The position numbers and the translations under genes are program-made. A stretch of DNA of 64,000 nucleotides from Sympetrum striolatum (Eukaryota; Arthropoda; Insecta; Odonata; Libellulidae), in assembly GCA_947579665.1 (NCBI GenBank), contig CANPUZ010000063.1:1-64000 (forward strand), given 5' to 3'. Position 1 is the stretch's first letter. Each line of letters starts with the position of its first letter. The notes under the pieces were generated by a model. It was not told the origin of the DNA, did no database searches, and was given only the letters and a program-made list of their open reading frames with translations. This document shows positions 11,800 to 25,440 of the stretch, in pieces.

Positions 11800-13600
11800 T
11801 AAAATTATTCGTTTTTCTTGCTTTAATTGGTCAAATCTTGATAAAATAAGGAAAATTAAGGGAAAAAAACAGGATAAAAATTGATATTTCGCTAAAATTA
11901 TTCGTTTTTCTTGCTTTTTTCGGTCAAATCTCGATAAAATAAGGAAAATCAAGGGAAAAAAGATGATAAAAATTGAAATTTCGCTAAAATTATTCGTTTT
12001 CCTTGCTTTTTTCGGTCAAATCTCGATAAAATAAGGAAAATTAAGGGAAAAAGAGGATAAAAATTGATATTTCGACAAAAATTATTCGTTTTTCTTGCTT
12101 TTTTCGGTCAAATCTCGATAAAATAAGGAAAATCAAGGGAAAAAAGATGATAAAAATTGATATATCGCTAAAATTATTCGTTTTTCTTGCTTTAATTGGT
12201 AAATCTTAATAAAATAAGGAAAATTAAGGGAAAAAAATTGAAATTTCAATAAAATTATTCGTTTTTCTTGCTTTTTTCGGTCGAATCTCGATAAAATAAG
12301 GTAAATCAAGGGAAAAAAGATGATAAAAATTGATATTTCGCTAAAATTATTCGTTTTTCTTGCTTTTTTCGGTCAAATATCGATTAAATAAGGAAAATTA
12401 GGGGAAAAATAGATGAAAAAAATTGAAATTTCGCTAAAATTATTCGTTTTTCTTGCTTTTTTCGGTCAAATCTCGATAAAATAAGGAAAATTTAGGGAAA
12501 AAAAGAAGAAAAAAATTGAAATTTCTCTAAAATTATTCGTTTTACTTGCTTTTTTCGGCCAAATCTCGATAAAATAAGGAAAATTAAGGAAAAAAGATAG
12601 GAAAAAAATTGAAATTTCGCTAAAATTATTCGTTTTTCTTGCTTTTTTCGGTCAAATCTCGATTAAATAAGGAAAATTAAGGGAAAAGAAGAGGATAGAA
12701 ATTGAAATTTCGATAAAGTTATTCGTTTTTCTTGCTTTTTTCGGTCAAATCTCGATAAAATAAGGAAAATTAAGGGAAAAAAAGGAAAAAAATTAAAATT
12801 TCGCTAAAATTATTCGTTTTTCTTCCTTTTTTTGGTCAAATCTCGATAAAATAAGAAAATTAAGGGAAAAGAAGAGGATAGAAATTGAAATTTCGATAAA
12901 ATTGAAATTTCTTGCTTTTTTCGGTTAAATCTCGATTAATTACGGGAAAAAAGAGGATAAAAATTGAAATTTCGCTAAAATTATTCGTTTTTCTTGCTTT
13001 TTTCGGTCATATCTCAATAAACTAAGGAAAATTAAGGAAAAAAAGAGGAAAAAAATTGAAATTTCGCTAAAATTATTCGTTTTTCTTGCTTTTTGCGGTC
13101 AAATCTCGATTATATAAGGAAAGTCAAGGGAAAAAAGATGATAAAAATTGAAATTTCGATGAAATTATTCGTTTTTCTTGATTTTTTCGGTCAAATCTCG
13201 ACAAAATAAGGAAAATCAAGGGAAAAAAGATGATAAAAATTGATATTTCGCTAAAATTATTCGTTTTTCTTGCTTTTTTCGGTCAAATCTCGATAAAATA
13301 AGGAAAATTAGGGGAAAAAAAGAGGAAAAAAATTTAAATTTCGCTAAAATTATTCGTTTTTCTTGTTTTTTTCGGTCAAATCTCGATAAAATAAGGAAAA
13401 TTAAGGGAAAAAAGAGGATTAAAATTATTCGTTTTTCTTGCTTTTTCGGTCAAATCTCGATAAAATAAGGAAAATTAAGGGAAAAAAAGTGGAAAAAAAT
13501 TGAAATTTCGCTAAAATTATTCGTGTTTCTTGCTTTTTTCGGTCAAATCTCGATATAATAAGGAAAATTAAGGGATAAAAATTGAAATTTCGATAAAATT
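11800..13600 (+). repeat. Segmental duplication, copy 1 (offset 4.37-4.65 kb)
   Basis: The ordered markers of this block recur at 16.2-18.2 kb: the 81-bp monomer (12198 and 16572), the TAGATGAAAAAAATTG monomer, the ATTGAAATTTCTTGC hybrid pair, TATATAAGG (13111 and 17765) and the 74-bp monomer with GAGGATTAAAATT (13414 and 18068). The offset is 4,374 bp at the first marker and 4,654 bp at the last two. The 280-bp difference is three extra monomers in the second copy near 17.04-17.32 kb. Confidence 0.85.
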
Positions 13601-16169
13601 ATTCGTTTTTCTTGCTTTTTTCGGTCAAAGCTCGATAAAATAAGGAAAATTAAGGGAAAAAAACAGGAAAAAAATTGAAATTTCGCTAAAATTATTCGTT
13701 TTTCTTGCTTTTTTCGGTCAAATCTCGATAAAATAAGGAAAATTAAGGGAAAAAAGAGGATAAAAATTGATATTTCGCTAAAATTATTCGTTTTTCTTGC
13801 TTTTTTCGGTCAAATATCGATAAAATAAGGAAAATTAGGGGAAAAAAAGAGGAAAAAAATTGAAATTTCGCTAAAATTATTCGTTTTTCTTGCTTTTTTC
13901 GGTCAAATCTCGATAAAATAAGGAAAATTAAGGAAAAAGAAGAGGATAGAAATTGAAATTTCGATAAAATTATTCGTTTTTCTTGCTTTTTTCGGTCAAA
14001 TCTCGATAAAATAAGGAAAATTAAGGGAAAAAAAAGGAAAAAAATTAAAATTTCGCTATATTTATTCGTTTTTCTTCCTTTTTTTGGTCAAATCTCGATA
14101 AAATAAGGAAAATTAAGGGAAAAGAAGAGGATAGAAATTGAAATTTCGATAGAATTGAAATTTCTTGCTTTTTTCGGTTAAATCTCGATTAATTAAGGGA
14201 AAAAAAGAGGATAAAAATTGAAATTTCGCTAAAATTATTCGTTTTACTCGCTTTTTTCGGCCAAATCTCGATAAAATAAGGAAAATTAAGGGAAAAAAAG
14301 AGGAAAAAAATTTAAATTTCGCTAAAATTATTCGTCTTTCTTGCTTTTTTCGGTCAAATCTCGATAAAATACGGAAAATTAAGGGAAAAAAAGAGGAACA
14401 AAATTGAAATTTCGCTAAAGTTATTCGTTTTTCTTTGTTTTTTTCGGTCAAATCTCGATAAAATAAGGAAAATCAAGGGAAAAAAAGAGGATAAAAATTG
14501 ATATTTCGCTAAAATTATTCGTTTTTCTTGCTTTTTTCGGTCAAATCTCGATAAAATAAGGAAAATCAAGGGAAAAAAGATGATAAAAATTGATATTTCG
14601 TTAAAATTATTCGTTTTTCTTGCTTTTATTGGTCAAATCTCGATAAAATAAGGAAAATTAAGGGAAAAAAACAGGAAAAAAATTGAAATTTCGCTAAAAT
14701 TATTCGTTTTTCTTGCTTTTTTCGGTCAAATCTCGATAAAATAAGGAAAATTAAGGGAAAAAAGAGGATAAAAATTGATATTTCGCTAAAATTATTCGTT
14801 TTTCTTGCTTTTTTCGGTCAAATATCGATAAAATAAGGAAAATTAGGGGAAAAAAAGAGGAAAAAAATTGAAATTTCGCTCAAATTATTCGTTTTTCTTG
14901 CTTTTTTCGGTCAAATCTCGATAAAATGAGGAAAATTAAGGGAAAAAAAGAGGATAAAAATTGATATTTCGCTAAAATTATTCGTTTTTCTTGCTTTTTT
15001 CGGTCAAATCTCGATAAAATAAGGAAAATCAAGGGAAAAAAGATGATAAAAATTGAAATTTCGATAAAATTATTCGTTTTTCTTGCTTTTTTCGGTCAAA
15101 TCTCGATAAAATAAGGAAAATTAAGGGAAAAAAAGAGGAAAAAAATTGAAATTTCGCTAAAGTTATTCGTTTTTCTTGCTTTTTTCGGTCAAATCTCGAT
15201 AAAATAAGGAAAATTAAGGGAAAAAGAGGATAAAAATTGATATTTCGACAAAAATTATTCGTTTTTCTTGCTTTTTTCGGTCAAATCTCGATAAAATAAG
15301 GAAAATCAAGGGAAAAAAGATGATAAAAATTGATATTTCGCTAAAATTATTCGTTTTTCTTGCTTTAATTGGTAAATCTTAATAAAATAAGGAAAATTAA
15401 GGGAAAAAAGATGATAAAAATTGATATTTCAATAAAATTATTCGTTTTTCTTGCTTTTTTCGGTCAAATCTCGATCAAAGAAGGAAATTAAGGGAAAAAA
15501 GAGGATAAAAATTGATATTTCGCTAAAATTATTCGTTTTTCTTGCTTTTTTCGGTCAACTATCGATTAAATAAGGAAAATTAGGGGAAAAAAAGAGGAAA
15601 AAAATTGAAATTTCGCTAAAATTATACGTTTTTCATGCTTTTTTCGGTCAAATCTCGATAAAATAAGGAAAATTAAGGGAAAAAAAGAGGATAAAAATTG
15701 AAATTTCGATAAAATTATTCATTTTTCTTGCTTTTTTCGGTCAAATCTCGATTAAATAAGGAAAATCAAGGGAAAAAAGATGATAAAAATTAATATTTCG
15801 CTAAAATTATTCGTTTTTCTTGCTTTTTTCGGTCAAATATCGATAAAATAAGGAAAATTAAGGGAAAAAAAGGGGAAAAAAATTGAAATTTCGCTATAGT
15901 TATTCGTTTTTCTTGCTTTTTTCGGTCAAATCTCGATAAAATAAGGAAAATTAAGGGAAAAAAAGGGGAAAAAAATTGAAATTTCGCTAAAGTTTTTCGT
16001 TTTTCTTGCTTTTTTCGGTCATATCTCGATAAAATAAGGAAAATTAAGGGAAAAAAAGAGGATAAAAATTGATATTTCGACAAAAATTATTCGTTTTTCT
16101 TGCTTTTTTCGGTCAAATCTCGATAAAATAAGGAAAATCAAGGGAAAAAAGATGATAAAAATTGATATT

Positions 16170-18250
16170 TCGCTAAAATTATTCGTTTTTCTTGCTTTAA
16201 TTGGTCAAATCTTGATAAAATAAGGAAAATTAAGGGAAAAAAACAGGATAAAAATTGATATTTCGCTAAAATTATTCGTTTTTCTTGCTTTTTTCGGTCA
16301 AATCTCGATAAAATAAGGAAAATCAAGGGAAAAAAGATGATAAAAATTGAAATTTCGCTAAAATTATTCGTTTTCCTTGCTTTTTTCGGTCAAATCTCGA
16401 TAAAATAAGGAAAATTAAGGGAAAAAGAGGATAAAAATTGATATTTCGACAAAAATGATTCGTTTTTCTTGCTTTTTTCGGTCAAATCTCGATAAAATAA
16501 GGAAAATCAAGGGAAAAAAGATGATAAAAATTGATATTTCGCTAAAATTATTCGTTTTTCTTGCTTTAATTGGTAAATCTTAATAAAATAAGGAAAATTA
16601 AGGGAAAAAAATTGAAATTTCAATAAAATTATTCGTTTTTCTTGCTTTTTTCGGTCAAATCTCGATAAAATAAGGTAAATCAAGGGAAAAAAGATGATAA
16701 AAATTGATATTTCGCTAAAATTATTCGTTTTTCTTGCTTTTTTCGGTCAAATATCGATTAAATAAGGAAAATTAGGGGAAAAATAGATGAAAAAAATTGA
16801 AATTTCGCTAAAATTATTCGTTTTTCTTGCTTTTTTCGGTCAAATCTCGAGAAAATAAGGAAAATTTAGGGAAAAAAAGATGAAAAAAATTGAAATTTCT
16901 CTAAAATTATTCGTTTTACTTGCTTTTTTCGGCCAAATCTCGATAAAATAAGGAAAATTAAGGAAAAAAGATAGGAAAAAAATTGAAATTTCGCTAAAAT
17001 TATTCGTTTTTCTTGCTTTTTTCGGTCAAATCTCGATTAAATAAGGAAAATTAAGGGAAAAAAAGTGGAAAAAAATTGAAATTTCGCTATAATTATTCGT
17101 TTTCCTGCTTTTTTCGGTTAAATCTCGATAAAATAAGGAAAATTAAGGGAAAAAAAGAGGATAAAAATTGAAATTTCGATAAAATTATTCATTTTTCTTG
17201 CTTTTTTCGGTCAAATCTCGATAAAATAAGGAAAATTAAGGGAAAAAAAGTGGAAAAAAATTGAAATTTCGCTAAAATTATTCGTTTTTCTTGCTTTTTT
17301 CGGTCAAATCTCGATAAAATAAGGAAAATTAAGGGAAAGAAGAGGATAGAAATTGAAATTTCGATAAAGTTATTCGTTTTTCTTGCTTTTTTCGGTCAAA
17401 TCTCGATAAAATAAGGAAAATTAAGGGAAAAAAGATGATAAAAATTGAAATTTCGCTAAAATTATTCGTTTTTCTTCCTTTTTTTGGTCAAATCTCGATA
17501 AAATAAGGAAAATTAAGGGAAAAGAAGAGGATAGAAATTGAAATTTCGATAAAATTGAAATTTCTTGCTTTTTTCGGTTAAATCTCGATTAATTACGGGA
17601 AAAAAAGAGGATAAAAATTGAAATTTCGCTAAAATTATTCGTTTTTCTTGCTTTTTTCGGTCATATCTCAATAAACTAAGGAAAATTAAGGAAAAAAAGA
17701 GGAAAAAAATTGAAATTTCGCTAAAATTATTCGTTTTTCTTGCTTTTTACGGTCAAATCTCGATTATATAAGGAAAGTCAAGGGAAAAAAGATGATAAAA
17801 ATTGAAAATTCGATGAAATTATTCGTTTTTCTTGATTTTTTCGGTCAAATCTCGACAAAATAAGGAAAATCAAGGGAAAAAAGATGATAAAAATTGATAT
17901 TTCGCTAAAATTATTCGTTTTTCTTGCTTTTTTCGGTCAAATCTCGATAAAATAAGGAAAATTAGGGGAAAAAAAGAGGAAAAAAATTTAAATTTCGCTA
18001 AAATTATTCGTTTTTCTTGTTTTTTTCGGTCAAATCTCGATAAAATAAGGAAAATTAAGGGAAAAAAGAGGATTAAAATTATTCGTTTTTCTTGCTTTTT
18101 CGGTCAAATCTCGATAAAATAAGGATAATTAAGGGAAAAAAAGTGGAAAAAAATTGAAATTTCGCTAAAATTATTCGTTTTTCTTGCTTTTTTCGGTCAA
18201 ATCTCGATAAAATAAGGAAAATTAAGGGATAAAAATTGAAATTTCGATAA
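16170..18250 (+). repeat. Segmental duplication, copy 2 (offset 4.37-4.65 kb)
   Basis: This is the partner of 11800-13600. About three extra monomers lie near 17.04-17.32 kb, including one with CGTTTTCCTGC and one with ATTCATTTTTC. The same pair is seen in other blocks (for example 30.1 and 35.8 kb), so it was probably acquired by exchange with another part of the array. One monomer has TTTTTACGG where the partner has TTTTTGCGG. Confidence 0.82.
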
Positions 18251-18950
18251 AATTATTCGTTTTTCTTGCTTTTTTCGGTCAAATCTCGATAAAATAAGGA
18301 AAATTAAGGGAAAAAAAGAGGAAAAATATTGAAATTTCGCTAATATTATTCGATTTACTTGCTTTTTTCGGCCAAATCTCGATAAAATAAGGAAAATTAA
18401 GGGAAAAAAAGAGGAAAAAATTGAAATTTCGCTAAAATTATTCGTCTTTCTTGCTTTTTTCGGTCAAATCTCAATAAAATAAGGAAAATTAAGGGAAAAA
18501 AAAGGGGGAAAAAAATTGAAATTTCGCTAAAGTTATTCGTTTTTCTTTGTTTTTTTCGGTCAAATCTCGATAAAATAAGGAAAATTAAGGGAAAAAAAGA
18601 GGATAAAAATTGATATTTCGCTAAAATTATTCGTTTTTCTTGCTTTTTTCGGTCAAATCTCGATAAAATAAGGAAAATCAAGGGAAAAAAGATGATAAAA
18701 ATTGATATTTCGCTAAAATTATTCGTTTTTCTTGCTTTTATTGGTCAAATCTCGATAAAATAAGGAAAATTAAGGGAAAAAAACAGGAAAAAAATTGAAA
18801 TTTCGCTAAAATTATTCGTTTTTCTTGCTTTTTTCGGTCAAATCTCGATAAAATAAGGAAAATTAAGGGAAAAAAGAGGATAAAAATTGATATTTCGCTA
18901 AAATTATTCGTTTTTCTTGCTTTTTTCGGTCAAATCTCGATAAAATAAGG
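17820..18950 (+). repeat. Segmental duplication, copy 1 (offset 3.49 kb)
   Basis: This block recurs at about 21310-22440. The ATTCGTTTTTCTTGATTTTT monomer lies at 17821 and 21311, and the 74-bp monomer marker at 18068 and 21558, both 3,490 bp apart. Differences are few: GTCAGATCTCAAC in the second copy against GTCAAATCTCGAC in the first, and a longer GGGGG run near 18.51 kb in the first. A more distant GTACAAAT marker (19205 and 22787) is 3,582 bp apart, so about one extra monomer lies in between. Confidence 0.84.
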
Positions 18951-20543
18951 AAAATTACGGGAAAAAAAGAGGAAAAAAATTGAAATTGCGCTAAAATTAT
19001 TCGTCTTTCTTGCTTTTTTCGGTCAAATCTCGATAAAATAAGGAAAATTAAGGGAAAAAAACAGGAAAAAAATTGAAATTTCGCTAAAATTATTCGTTTT
19101 TCTTGCTTTTTTCGGTCAAATCTCGATAAAATAGGGAAAATTAAGGGAAAAAAGAGGATAAAAATTGATATTTCGCTATAATTATTCGTTTTTCTTTCTT
19201 TTTTCGTACAAATATCGATAAAATAAGGAAAATTAGCGGAAAAAAACAGGAAAAAAATTGAAATTTCGCTAAAATTATTCGTTTTTCTTGCTTTTTTCGG
19301 TCAAATCTCGATAAAATAAGGAAAATTAAGGGAAAAAAGAGGATAAAAATTGATATTTCGCTAAAATTATTCGTTTTTCTTGCTTTTTTCGGTCAAATAT
19401 CGATAAAATAAGGAAAATTAGGGGAAAAAAAGAGGAAAAAAATTGAAATTTCGCTAAAATTATTCGTTTTTCTTGCTTTTTTCGGTCAAATCTCGATAAA
19501 ATAAGGAAAATTACGGGAAAAAAAGAGGATAAAAATTGATATTTCGCTAAAATTATTCGTTTTTCTTGCTTTAATTGGTCAAATCTTGATAAAATAAGGA
19601 AAATTAAGGGAAAAAAACAGGAAAAAAATTGAAATTTCAATAAAATTATTCGTTATTCTTGCTTTTTTCGGTCAAATATCGATTAAATAAGGAAAATTAG
19701 GGGAAAAAAAGAGGATAAAAATTGATATTTCGCTAAAATTATTCGTTTTTCTTGCTTTTTTCGGTCAAATCTCGATAAAATAAGGAAAATTACGGGAAAA
19801 AAAGAGGAAAAAAATTGAAATTGCGCTAAAATTATTCGTCTTTCTTGCTTTTTTCGGTCAAATCTCGATAAAATAAGGAAAATCAAGGGAAAAAAAGAGG
19901 AAAAAAATTGAAATTTCGCTAAAGTTTTTCGTTTTTCTTGCTTTTATTGGTCAAATCTCGATAAAATAAGGAAAATTAAGGGAAAAAAGAGGATAAAAAT
20001 TGATATTTCGCTAAAATTATTCGTTTTTCTTGCTTTAATTGGTCAAATCTTGATAAAATAAGGAAAATTAAGGGAAAAAAACAGGAAAAAAATTGAAATT
20101 TCAATAAAATTATTCGTTATTCTTGCTTTAATTGGTCAAATCTTGATAAAATAAGGAAAATTAAGGGAAAAAAACAGGATAAAAATTGATATTTCGCTAA
20201 AATTATTCGTTTTTCTTGCTTTTTTCGGTCAAATCTCAATAAAATAAGGAAAATCAAGGAAAAAAAGATGATAAAAATTGAAATTTCAATAAATTATTCG
20301 TTTTCCTTGCTTTTTTCGGTCAAATCTCGATAAAATAAGGAAAATTAAGGGAAAAAAGAGGAAAAAAATTGAAATTTCGCTAAAGTTATTCGTTTTTCTT
20401 GCTTTTTTCGGTCAAATCTCGATAAAATAAGGAAAATTAAGGGAAAAAAAGAGGATAAAAATTGATATTTCGACAAAAATTATTCGTTTTTCTTGCTTTT
20501 TTCGGTCAAATCTCGATAAAATAAGGAAAATCAAGGGAAAAAA

Positions 20544-20913
20544 GAGGATAAAAATTTATATTTCGCAAAAATTATTCGTTTTTCTTGCTTTTTTCGGTCA
20601 AATATCGATTAAATAAGGAAAATTAGGGGAAAAAAAGAGGAAAAAAATTGAAATTTCGCTAAAATTATTCGTTTTTCTTGCTTTTTTCGGTCAAATCTCG
20701 ATAAAATAAGGAAAATCAAGGGAAAAAAGAGGATAAAAATTTATATTTCGCAAAAATTATTCGTTTTTCTTGCTTTTTTCGGTCAAATATCGATTAAATA
20801 AGGAAAATTAGGGGAAAAAAAGAGGAAAAAAATTGAAATTTCGCTAAAATTATTCGTTTTTCTTGCTTTTTTCGGTCAAATCTCGATAAAATAAGGAAAA
20901 TTAAGGGAAAAGA
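20544..20913 (+). repeat. 185-bp tandem duplication of a monomer pair
   Basis: A pair of monomers, one with GAGGATAAAAATTTATATTT and CGCAAAAATT and the next with ATATCGATTAAATAAGG and TTAGGGG, is repeated in direct succession. The GAGGAT landmarks at 20544 and 20729 are 185 bp apart and I saw no difference over the compared stretch. It is the smallest block-level duplication I could place. Confidence 0.82.
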
Positions 20914-21309
20914 AGAAGAAAAAATTTAAATTTCGCTATAATTATTCGTTTTTCTTGCTTTTTTCGGTCAAATCTCGATAAAATAAGGAAAATCAAGGGA
21001 AAAAAGATGATAAAAATTGATATTATGCTAAAATTATTCGTTTTCCTAGCTTTTTTCGGTCAAATCTCGATAAAATAAGGAAAATTAAGGGAAAAAAAGA
21101 AGAAAAAATTTAAATTTCGCTATAATTATTCGTTTTCCTGCTTTTTTCGGTCAAATCTCGATAAAATAAGGAAAATTAAGGGAAAAAAAGAGGAAAAAAA
21201 TTGAAATTTCGCTAAAGTTATTCGTTTTTCTTGCTTTTTTCGGTCAAATCTCGATAAAATAAGGAAAATTAAGGGAAAAAGAGGATAAAAATTGAAATTT
21301 CGATGAAAT

Positions 21310-22440
21310 TATTCGTTTTTCTTGATTTTTTCGGTCAGATCTCAACAAAATAAGGAAAATCAAGGGAAAAAAGATGATAAAAATTGATATTTCGCTAAAA
21401 TTATTCGTTTTTCTTGCTTTTTTCGGTCAAATCTCGATAAAATAAGGAAAATTAGGGGAAAAAAAGAGGAAAAAAATTTAAATTTCGCTAAAATTATTCG
21501 TTTTTCTTGTTTTTTTCGGTCAAATCTCGATAAAATAAGGAAAATTAAGGGAAAAAAGAGGATTAAAATTATTCGTTTTTCTTGCTTTTTCGGTCAAATC
21601 TCGATAAAATAAGGAAAATTAAGGGAAAAAAAGTGGAAAAAAATTGAAATTTCGCTAAAATTATTCGTTTTTCTTGCTTTTTTCGGTCAAATCTCGATAA
21701 AATAAGGAAAATTAAGGGATAAAAATTGAAATTTCGATAAAATTATTCGTTTTTCTTGCTTTTTTCGGTCAAATCTCGATAAAATAAGGAAAATTAAGGG
21801 AAAAAAAGAGGAAAAATATTGAAATTTCGCTAATATTATTCGATTTACTTGCTTTTTTCGGCCAAATCTCGATAAAATAAGGAAAATTAAGGGAAAAAAA
21901 GAGGAAAAAATTGAAATTTCGCTAAAATTATTCGTCTTTCTTGCTTTTTTCGGTCAAATCTCAATAAAATAAGGAAAATTAAGGGAAAAAAAGAGGAAAA
22001 AAATTGAAATTTCGCTAAAGTTATTCGTTTTTCTTTGTTTTTTTCGGTCAAATCTCGATAAAATAAGGAAAATTAAGGGAAAAAAAGAGGATAAAAATTG
22101 ATATTTCGCTAAAATTATTCGTTTTTCTTGCTTTTTTCGGTCAAATCTCGATAAAATAAGGAAAATCAAGGGAAAAAAGATGATAAAAATTGATATTTCG
22201 CTAAAATTATTCGTTTTTCTTGCTTTTATTGGTCAAATCTCGATAAAATAAGGAAAATTAAGGGAAAAAAACAGGAAAAAAATTGAAATTTCGCTAAAAT
22301 TATTCGTTTTTCTTGCTTTTTTCGGTCAAATCTCGATAAAATAAGGAAAATTAAGGGAAAAAAGAGGATAAAAATTGATATTTCGCTAAAATTATTCGTT
22401 TTTCTTGCTTTTTTCGGTCAAATCTCGATAAAATAAGGAA
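21310..22440 (+). repeat. Segmental duplication, copy 2 (offset 3.49 kb)
   Basis: This is the partner of 17820-18950, with the same order of monomer types, including the 74-bp form, the ATTCGATTTACTTGC monomer, GGCCAAATCTCG, CGTCTTTCTTGC and CTTTGTTTTTTTCGG. The same series appears again in the 1.93-kb units at 57.4-61.3 kb. Confidence 0.84.
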
Positions 22441-24343
22441 AATTACGGGAAAAAAAGAGGAAAAAAATTGAAATTAAGCTAAAATTATTCGTCTTTCTTG
22501 CTTTTTTCGGTCAAATCTCGATAAAATAAGGAAAATCAAGGGAAAAAAAGAGGAAAAAAATTGAAATTTCGCTAAAGTTTTTCGTTTTTCTTGCTTTTAT
22601 TGGTCAAATCTCGATAAAATAAGGAAAATTAAGGGAAAAAAACAGGAAAAAAAAATGAAATTTCGCTAAAATTATTCGTTTTTCTTGCTTTTTTCGGTCA
22701 AATCTCGATAAAATAGGGGAAATTAAGGGAAAAAAGAGGATAAAAATTGATATTTCGCTATAATTATTCGTTTTTCTTTCTTTTTTCGTACAAATGTCGA
22801 TAAAATAAGGAAAATTAGCGGAAAAAAACAGGAAAAAAATTGAAATTTCGCTAAAATTATTCGTTTTTCTTGCTTTTTTCGGTCAAATCTCGATAAAATA
22901 AGGAAAATTAAGGGAAAAAAGAGGATAAAAATTGATATTTCGCTAAAATTATTCGTTTTTCTTGCTTTTTTCGGTCAAATATCGATAAAATAAGGAAAAT
23001 TAGGGGAAAAAAAGAGGAAAAAAATTGAAATTTCGCTAAAATTATTCGTTTTTCTTGCTTTTTTCGGTCAAATCTCGATAAAATAAGGAAAATTACGGGA
23101 AAAAAAGAGGATAAAAATTGATATTTCGCTATAATTATTCGTTTTTCATGCTTTTATTGGTCAAATCTCGATAAAATAAGGAAAATTAAGGGAAAAAAAC
23201 AGGAAAAAAATTGAAATTTCGCTAAAATTATTCGTTTTTCTTGCTTTTTTCGGTCAAATCTCGATAAAATAAGGAAAATCAAGGGAAAAAAGATGATAAA
23301 AATTGATATTTCGCAAAAATTATTCGTTTTTCTTGCTTTAATTGGTCAAATCTTGATAAAATAAGGAAAATTAAGGGAAAAAAACAGGAAAAAAATTGAA
23401 ATTTCAATAAAATTATTCGTTTTTCTTGCTTTAATTGGTCAAATCTTGATAAAATAAGGAAAATTAAGGGAAAAAAACAGGATAAAAATTATTCGTTTTT
23501 CTTGCTTTTTTCGGTCAAATCTCAATAAAATAAGGAAAATCAAGGGAAAAAAGATGATAAAAATTGAAATTTCGATAAAATTATTCGTTTTCCTTGCTTT
23601 TTTCGGTCAAATCTCGATAAAATAAGGAAAATTAAGGGAAAAAAGAGGAAAAGAATTGAAATTTCGCTAAAGTTATTCGTTTTTCTTGCTTTTTTCGGTC
23701 AAATCTCGATAAAATAAGGAAAATTAAGGGAAAAAAAGAGGATAAAAATTGATATTTCGACAAAAATTATTCGTTTTTCTTGCTTTTTTCGGTCAAATCT
23801 CGATAAAATAAGGAAAATCAAGGGAAAAAAGAGGATAAAAATTTATATTTCGCAAAAATTATTCGTTTTTCTTGCTTTTTTCGGTCAAATATCGATTAAA
23901 TAAGGAAAATTAGGGGAAAAAAAGAGGAAAAAAATTGAAATTTCGCTAAAATTATTCGTTTTTCTTGCTTTTTTCGGTCAAATCTCGATAAAATAAGGAA
24001 AATTAAGGGAAAAGAAGAAGAAAAAATTTAAATTTCGCTACAATTATTCGTTTTTCTTGCTTTTTTCGGTCAAATCTTGATAAAATAAGGAAAATCAAGG
24101 GAAAAAAGATGATAAAAATTGATATTATGCTAAAATTATTCGTTTTCCTAGCTTTTTTCGGTCAAATCTCGATAAAATAAGGAAAATTAAGGGAAAAAAA
24201 GAAGAAAAAATTTAAATTTCGCTATAATTATTCGTTTTCCTGCTTTTTTCGGTCAAATCTCGATAAAATAAGGAAAATTAAGGGAAAAAAAGAGGAAAAA
24301 AATTGAAATTTCGCTAAAGTTATTCGTTTTTCTTGCTTTAATT

Positions 24344-25440
24344 GGTAAATCTTAATAAAATAAGGAAAATTAAGGGAAAAAAATTGAAATTTCAATAAAA
24401 TTATTCGTTTTTCTTGCTTTTTTCGGTCAAATCTCGATCAAAGAAGGAAATTAGGGGAAAAAAGAGGATTAAAATTGATATTTCGCTAGAATTATTCGTT
24501 TTTCTTGCTTTTTTCGGTCAACTATCGATTAAATAAGGAAAATTAGGGGAAAAAAAGAGGAAAAAAATTGAAATTTCGCTAAAATTATACGTTTTTCTTG
24601 CTTTTTTCGGTCAAATCTCGATAAAATAAGGAAAATTAAGGGAAAAAAAGAGGATAAAAATTGATATTTCGCTAAAATTATTCGTTTTTCTTGCTTTTTT
24701 CGGCAAAATCTCGATAAAATAAGGAAAATCAAGGGAAAAAAGATGATAAAAATTGAAATTTCGACAAAATTATTCGTTTTTCTTGCTTTTTTCGGTCAAA
24801 TATCGATAAAATAAGGAAAATCAAGGGAAAAAAGATGATAAAAATTAATATTTCGCTAAAATTATTCGTTTTTCTTGCTTTTTTCGGTCAAATATCGATA
24901 AAATAAGGAAAATTAAGGGAAAAAAAGGGGAAAAAAATTGAAATTTCGCTATAGTTATTCGTTTTTCTTGCTTTTTTCGGTCAAATCTCGATAAAATAAG
25001 GAAAATTAAGGGAAAAAAAGGGGAAAAAAATTGAAATTTCGCTAAAGTTTTTCGTTTTTCTTGCTTTTTTCGGTCAAATCTCGATAAAATAAGGAAAATC
25101 AAGGGAAAAAAGATGATAAAAATTGATATTTCGCTAAAATTATTCGTTTTTCTTGCTTTAATTGGTCAAATCTTGATAAAATAAGGAAAATTAAGGGAAA
25201 AAACAGGAAAAAAATTGAAATTTCAATAAAATTATTCGTTTTTCTTGCTTTAATTGGTCAAATCTTGATAAAATAAGGAAAATTAAGAGAAAAAAACAGG
25301 ATAAAAATTGATATTTCGCTAAAATTATTCGTTTTTCTTGCTTTTTTCGGTCAAATCTCGATAAAATAAGGAAAATCAAGGGAAAAAAGATGATAAAAAT
25401 TGAAATTTCGATAAAATTATTCGTTTTCCTTGCTTTTTTC
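24344..25440 (+). repeat. Segmental duplication, copy 1 (offset 2.40 kb)
   Basis: The block starts at an 81-bp monomer and runs through the GATCAAAGAAGG monomer, two GGGGAAAAAAATTG monomers and two CTTTAATTGG monomers. It recurs at 26741-27837, 2,397 bp away. The second copy lacks one monomer of the TTATACG pair but has a monomer here missing near 25.07 kb, so the total offset stays the same. Confidence 0.8.

Larger units (their letters stand above)
11741..24340 (+). repeat. Middle zone I: mosaic of duplicated blocks
   Basis: Monomers regain regular run lengths and become more uniform. The zone is built from overlapping block duplications at offsets of about 4.37-4.65 kb (11.8-13.6 kb against 16.2-18.2 kb) and about 3.49 kb (17.8-18.95 kb against 21.3-22.4 kb). 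Several monomer types first appear here: those with CTTTAATTGG and CTTTTATTGG, CAGG in place of GAGG, TTCAATAAAA in place of TTCGATAAAA, and the 74- and 81-bp deletion forms. No gene, mobile element or unique spacer was seen. Confidence 0.85.
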
